A stretch of 64,000 nucleotides of DNA, from NCBI GenBank assembly GCA_003228175.2, contig QGNQ01000001.1:83650-147649 (forward strand), given 5' to 3'. The notes beneath the pieces were generated by a model. It saw only the letters and a list, made by a program, of their open reading frames with translations. It searched no databases and had not been told where the DNA came from. Origin of the DNA: Chloroflexota bacterium. GTDB lineage: Bacteria > Chloroflexota > Dehalococcoidia > Bin125. This document shows positions 60,929 to 64,000 of this stretch, piece after piece. The position numbers and the translations under genes were made by a program. The stretch's first letter is position 1, and each line of letters opens with the position of its first letter.

Positions 60929-61783
60929 TCAGGCGCGGCTTGCGCCGGCCGGTCGCTCGTCCGGGCGCGCGATGCGGAAGATCGTGGTGTGCTCGATCTG
61001 CGCGACCGCGGCGCCTTCGGCGTCGCTGATCAAGACGTCGAACACGACGCCATGGTGGCCCTTGCGTTCGAAGATTCGGCGCACGCGCGCGCCCGTGATC
61101 ATGATGCCTCCGGCGAGGGCCGGCGCGAGGAACTGCAGGCGGCTCTGCACGTGAATCGAACTGGGCACGTGCTGGTTGTGTCGCATGATCCGTTCGGCGC
61201 GGCCCGCAGTCCAGCCGGGATGGATGCGAGCGCCGAGACCCTGGAAGGGATCGTCGCCGTCGCGGTGGGGGTGGCTTTCATGCAGATAGGCGGCGTGATC
61301 TTCGTCGGTCAGCACATCCATCACGGGGGTCCAATCGCGCCCGACCGGCGCCGACTCCCGTGTCAGCAAAGGTGGCGTTGGGACCTCCGCCGGCGTCAGC
61401 GGAGTCGTGGGCCGTTCGAGTTCGTCGAGCCAGGGGGCGTCACCGAGCCCCAACTCTCCCACGACGCAATCCACGCCCGCTTGGTTGGTCATCCGCAACG
61501 TTCGCGGCGAACCGGCCTCCACGCGGATCGCCAGGTCGTCGCCCGGGTAAGTGGGCCGCCGGAAGCGGAACGTGCACCAGCCGTGGTCCAGCCATGCGTC
61601 GCCGAGCGCCTGCAGGATCGCCGGAGCGCACCAACTCCAGACCGTCACCCCACCCACAAGCGGGCCGCTGAACCCAAACTCGTGCGCCACCGCGGTGGAG
61701 TGGATGGGATTGCGGATGTCGGGACTGTCCTCGTTGTCCAGGAAGGCGCGCACGGAGTCCAGCGCGTTGGCATTGGGCTGCAT
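60929..61783 (-). CDS. MaoC-like hot-dog fold hydratase
   Basis: The 284-residue product has two hot-dog halves. The N-half has NPIHSTAVAHEFGFSGPLVG, close to the hydratase 2 motif but lacking the full D-x-x-P-x-H. The C-half has SSIHVQSRLQFLAPALAGG and GARVRRIFERKGHHGVVFDV, the typical dehydratase strand pair. Family members hydrate 2-enoyl-CoA or make related thioester reactions. With altered first motif, catalysis is uncertain. The Gfo/Idh gene lies 77 bases further along the same strand. Confidence 0.7.
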   Translation of the reverse strand: MQPNANALDSVRAFLDNEDSPDIRNPIHSTAVAHEFGFSGPLVGGVTVWSWCAPAILQALGDAWLDHGWCTFRFRRPTYPGDDLAIRVEAGSPRTLRMTNQAGVDCVVGELGLGDAPWLDELERPTTPLTPAEVPTPPLLTRESAPVGRDWTPVMDVLTDEDHAAYLHESHPHRDGDDPFQGLGARIHPGWTAGRAERIMRHNQHVPSSIHVQSRLQFLAPALAGGIMITGARVRRIFERKGHHGVVFDVLISDAEGAAVAQIEHTTIFRIARPDERPAGASRA

Positions 61784-61831
61784 TCGAATCCTCGCTGGTG
61801 TCCCGGCCCTCTGGCCGGTGGCGCCTCGCGA

Positions 61832-63535
61832 CTATGTAGTCGGCGTGGTGCGCAACTCACGGCGATGGTAGCCCGTGGAGCCGTTGGGCAGCGGCGGATT
61901 CTCCTCCGCCGTCTGCACGGCGCCACTGCCGTCCGTCGCGCGGACGCGCAGGATGTGCGTTGCGGCCGCCGCGTCGAAGGTGAAGGACCAGAAGCGCCAG
62001 GCGAGAGGGGCGAACGGATCTTCGACTTCTGCGTCCGTCCAGGTAGCGCCGTCGTCGGTGCTGACTTCGACGCGGTCGATCCCGCGATCGCCGGCGAAGG
62101 CGATGCCCTGCACCAGCGTCTGACCGGCAGCGCGTCGCCCCCCCTGGGGCGGGACATCGATCCGGGACATCGTCTGGATGAATCCCTCCTGCGACCAACC
62201 GCGCTGCTGCCAGTAGCCCTGGATGTTGCCATCGATCAGGGTGATGCGCGTGATCCACTTGGGGTTCTTGATGCCGTAGCGGCCCGGGGCGAGGAGTCGC
62301 AGTGGGAAGCCATGCTTGTGCGGCAGCGGCTCGGCGTTCATCTCCCAGACCAGACGGACACGCGGATCCTGGACGTAGAGGACGGAGTGTGATTCCACGT
62401 AGTCGTCGGCGCTGGTGAATTGGATGTGCGTCGCTTCAGGCAGCACCCCGGCACGATCGAGCACCGTCTGCAGCGATGTCCCGACCCAGCGCGCATTGCT
62501 GATCAGCTCGTCGCCCAGCTCGTAGCTGATGCACATCAGCGTGTTCATGCTCTCGGCGGCCGGGAAGGCCAGGATCTCGTCCAGCGTGAACTCCAGGGGT
62601 GTCTCGACGAGCCCGTCGATGCGGAGCCGCCACGAGTCGCCGTCGACGGTGGGGTCGAAGAAGTTCTTGGAGACCGTGTAGAAGGCCTCATTGGGCGTGA
62701 CCGGGGGGGGCAGCATGCCGGCGAACGTCCGTCGCACGCCGGTCTCCGCCGTGTCCGCGACAACTCGGCCCACGAATACGGCCGCCGTCACGAACACGCC
62801 CAGGCCGCCCGCCAGCGCGAGGAAGCCGCGACGCGTCGCGCTGTGTTCGAGCAGTGGTCGTGATCTCGGCGTGGTCGCCCGTGCTCGCACGGGGGCGGAC
62901 GCTCCGTCATCGGTTGCCGAAACAGGCGTCGCCCCGCCGTCCCAGACGGGCGGATCGACCGGTGTGGCCTGGATGGCGGCGTCGATCGCGGCGGCGTCCG
63001 CACGCACCGGAGCCGCTGCGAGGCGGTCCAGCGCGTGTGCCACCCCGACGAACAGGCTGGAGAACAGCAGCGTCTGCCAGAGGTAGTTGGCCCAATCTCC
63101 GCCGTCGAAGACGGAGGAAACGGCGGTCAGGTCGAAGATGGCGGCGAAGATCACCAGCAGGGCGAAGGCGATGCCCACCTGGATGGCCGCGAAGGGCCAG
63201 CGTTCGCGCCAGCCCGCCTGCGCGGGCAGGTACTGCGTGCCCCAGGCCCAGAGCACAATAAAGAGGAGGAACTGCAGCACGATCGTGGAGGCCAGTGTGA
63301 CGGCCTTGCCGGCTTGCCCGACGATATCCAGCACGCGGCTGAAGCCCGACGGCGACAGCACCGAGCTTGTGGCATCAACGATCAAGGTGCCCAAGAACGG
63401 GGCGTCGGACTCCTGCACCAGAAGCAGCCACAGGGCGAGGGCCCCAAGCGCTCCGACGGCGCCGGGACCGATCAGGCGGATCGCCTTCGCAGTCGTGCTT
63501 CCCGGCGCGGCGGGCATCGCTCGCATACGCATCAT
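61832..63535 (-). CDS. Sulfite oxidase-type molybdopterin oxidoreductase with N-terminal membrane domain
   Basis: The start is ATG 63535 after GTGAGG, 567 residues. Four hydrophobic helices fill residues 20-170. After a linker comes one more helix (GFLALAGGLGVFVTAAVFVG) and then the molybdenum domain: PNEAFYTVSKNFFDPTVDGD, NTLMCISYELGDELISNARW with the molybdenum Cys C335, HKHGFPLRLLAPGRYGIKNP and a Mo-co dimerisation domain at the end (FAGDRGIDRVEVSTDDG ... AWRFWSFTFD). It is related to sulfite oxidase and YedY. The catalytic domain should lie outside the membrane, with electrons passed to the quinone pool or a cytochrome. Substrate unclear. The gene is divergent from the TolB-like gene across an inverted repeat. 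Confidence 0.85.
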   Translation of the reverse strand: MMRMRAMPAAPGSTTAKAIRLIGPGAVGALGALALWLLLVQESDAPFLGTLIVDATSSVLSPSGFSRVLDIVGQAGKAVTLASTIVLQFLLFIVLWAWGTQYLPAQAGWRERWPFAAIQVGIAFALLVIFAAIFDLTAVSSVFDGGDWANYLWQTLLFSSLFVGVAHALDRLAAAPVRADAAAIDAAIQATPVDPPVWDGGATPVSATDDGASAPVRARATTPRSRPLLEHSATRRGFLALAGGLGVFVTAAVFVGRVVADTAETGVRRTFAGMLPPPVTPNEAFYTVSKNFFDPTVDGDSWRLRIDGLVETPLEFTLDEILAFPAAESMNTLMCISYELGDELISNARWVGTSLQTVLDRAGVLPEATHIQFTSADDYVESHSVLYVQDPRVRLVWEMNAEPLPHKHGFPLRLLAPGRYGIKNPKWITRITLIDGNIQGYWQQRGWSQEGFIQTMSRIDVPPQGGRRAAGQTLVQGIAFAGDRGIDRVEVSTDDGATWTDAEVEDPFAPLAWRFWSFTFDAAAATHILRVRATDGSGAVQTAEENPPLPNGSTGYHRRELRTTPTT

Positions 63536-63559
63536 CCATCCTCACCGGTGTCCGCTCGC

Positions 63560-63590
63560 CCACGACCGCGATTATCGCATCCGGTCGTGG
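63560..63590. promoter_or_regulatory. Nested inverted repeat between divergent genes
   Basis: CCACGACCG (63560-63568) and CGGTCGTGG (63582-63590) are perfect 9-base arms. The 13-base centre itself holds CGATTATCG, which on the minus strand gives GATAAT-like -10 sequence for the molybdoenzyme gene. The position between divergent starts suits an operator. Confidence 0.6.
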
Positions 63591-63684
63591 TGGGCCCGAT
63601 CGCCGGTAGTCTGATCTACGTTAGCGAAGCGCATCCGGCGCTACGATCACGGGTCAGAGCTCATTCTTGAAGGGGCGCCCAGCG

Positions 63685-64000
63685 ATGCTCATCTCGAGAC
63701 CCCTGCGGCCGATCGTCGGTCTGACGGGCGGGCTGATCCTGGTGGCTATCGCGCTGGCCGGCGTCGCTATTGCTGACAATGACGGGGGTGGGCGACTGCG
63801 TACGGGCAATCACGCCTACATCTCGGTGCGGGACGGTGACCGGGACCTCTTCGTGCGGGCCGCCGCGGGCGGCGCGGCGCGCCAACTGACAGAGGATGTC
63901 GCGCTGGACGGCGATCCCGCGTGGTCGCCGGACGGCGAGCGGATCGCGTTCAGCAGCGATCGCTCAGGCAACCTGGACATCTGGGTCATCCCCGCTGCGG
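63685..64000 (+). CDS. TolB/WD40-like beta-propeller protein, N-terminal part
   Basis: ATG 63685 opens a frame that runs off the right edge; 105 residues are visible. The N-terminus is basic then hydrophobic (IVGLTGGLILVAIALAGVAI), a signal peptide or anchor. The rest has YISVRDGDRDLFVRAAAGG, then RQLTEDVALDGDPAWSPDGE and RIAFSSDRSGNLDIWVI, the classic PD40/TolB propeller repeat with W-S-P-D-G. It is likely secreted or membrane-held. The rest of the protein, and so its role, is outside the window. TACGAT (63642-63647) may be a -10. Confidence 0.8.
   Translation, partial: MLISRPLRPIVGLTGGLILVAIALAGVAIADNDGGGRLRTGNHAYISVRDGDRDLFVRAAAGGAARQLTEDVALDGDPAWSPDGERIAFSSDRSGNLDIWVIPAA

Overview
The window is about two-thirds G+C and shows a bacterium with aerobic, acyl-CoA-centred metabolism. 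Several signs point to the Chloroflexota, most likely near Dehalococcoidia/Tepidiforma-like lineages: surface proteins ending in paired GW(N/D)L...NxL...WxQP modules, a Gram-positive-style LexA box (GAAC-N4-GTTC) on an imuB/dnaE2 cassette, lipoproteins, and secreted proteins anchored by a C-terminal helix. The phylum is an inference from family content; no rRNA or tRNA gene was seen.

Layout. 1-8.6 kb is envelope and transport: the end of an M23 peptidase, a VIT/VWA surface protein, a lipoprotein with a duplicated DUF4344 metallopeptidase domain, a CDF cation transporter, a gene-free stretch with 10-bp repeats, and a CSLREA/beta-helix surface protein. 9.0-14.1 kb is an SOS mutagenesis operon (imuB, a DUF6504-type gene, dnaE2) behind a LexA-box promoter. 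14.3-19.6 kb has an acyl-CoA dehydrogenase-like gene and two class III CoA-transferases in one overlapping operon, divergent from an MFS carrier. 19.7-25.2 kb holds a Kef-type antiporter broken by an in-frame TGA, a GNAT enzyme and two MFS carriers. 25.3-29.9 kb is a three-gene carboxyltransferase cassette.

29.9-33.7 kb has a DUF3179 lipoprotein and a flavin halogenase-like gene whose 3' end is joined to a 5'-truncated ABC permease. 34.2-44.7 kb is a long co-directional operon: MFS, CapA-like, carboxyltransferase, biotin carboxylase/BCCP, AtuA-like, TIGR03084-like, enoyl-CoA hydratase and SDR. It looks like an acyl-CoA carboxylation and hydration pathway related to, but not proven to be, acyclic terpene (atu) or leucine (liu) catabolism. 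Upstream on the same strand is a single-chain acyl-CoA carboxylase (44.7-48.2 kb).

48.3-57.0 kb returns to envelope proteins (DM13, a trypsin/FG-GAP fusion, an esterase, small membrane proteins) with SDR genes. 57.0-64 kb contains another SDR, a VOC protein, a decayed polar amino-acid ABC transporter (in-frame TGA in the ATPase, truncated permease), a Gfo/Idh oxidoreductase, a MaoC-like hydratase, a sulfite-oxidase-type molybdoenzyme and the start of a TolB-like propeller protein.

Genes work together as units: uptake (MFS), CoA activation (CoA-transferases), dehydrogenation, biotin-dependent carboxylation, hydration (crotonase, MaoC) and oxidation (SDRs). Decay is also visible: two genes interrupted by TGA, two truncated permeases and two orphan gene fragments.
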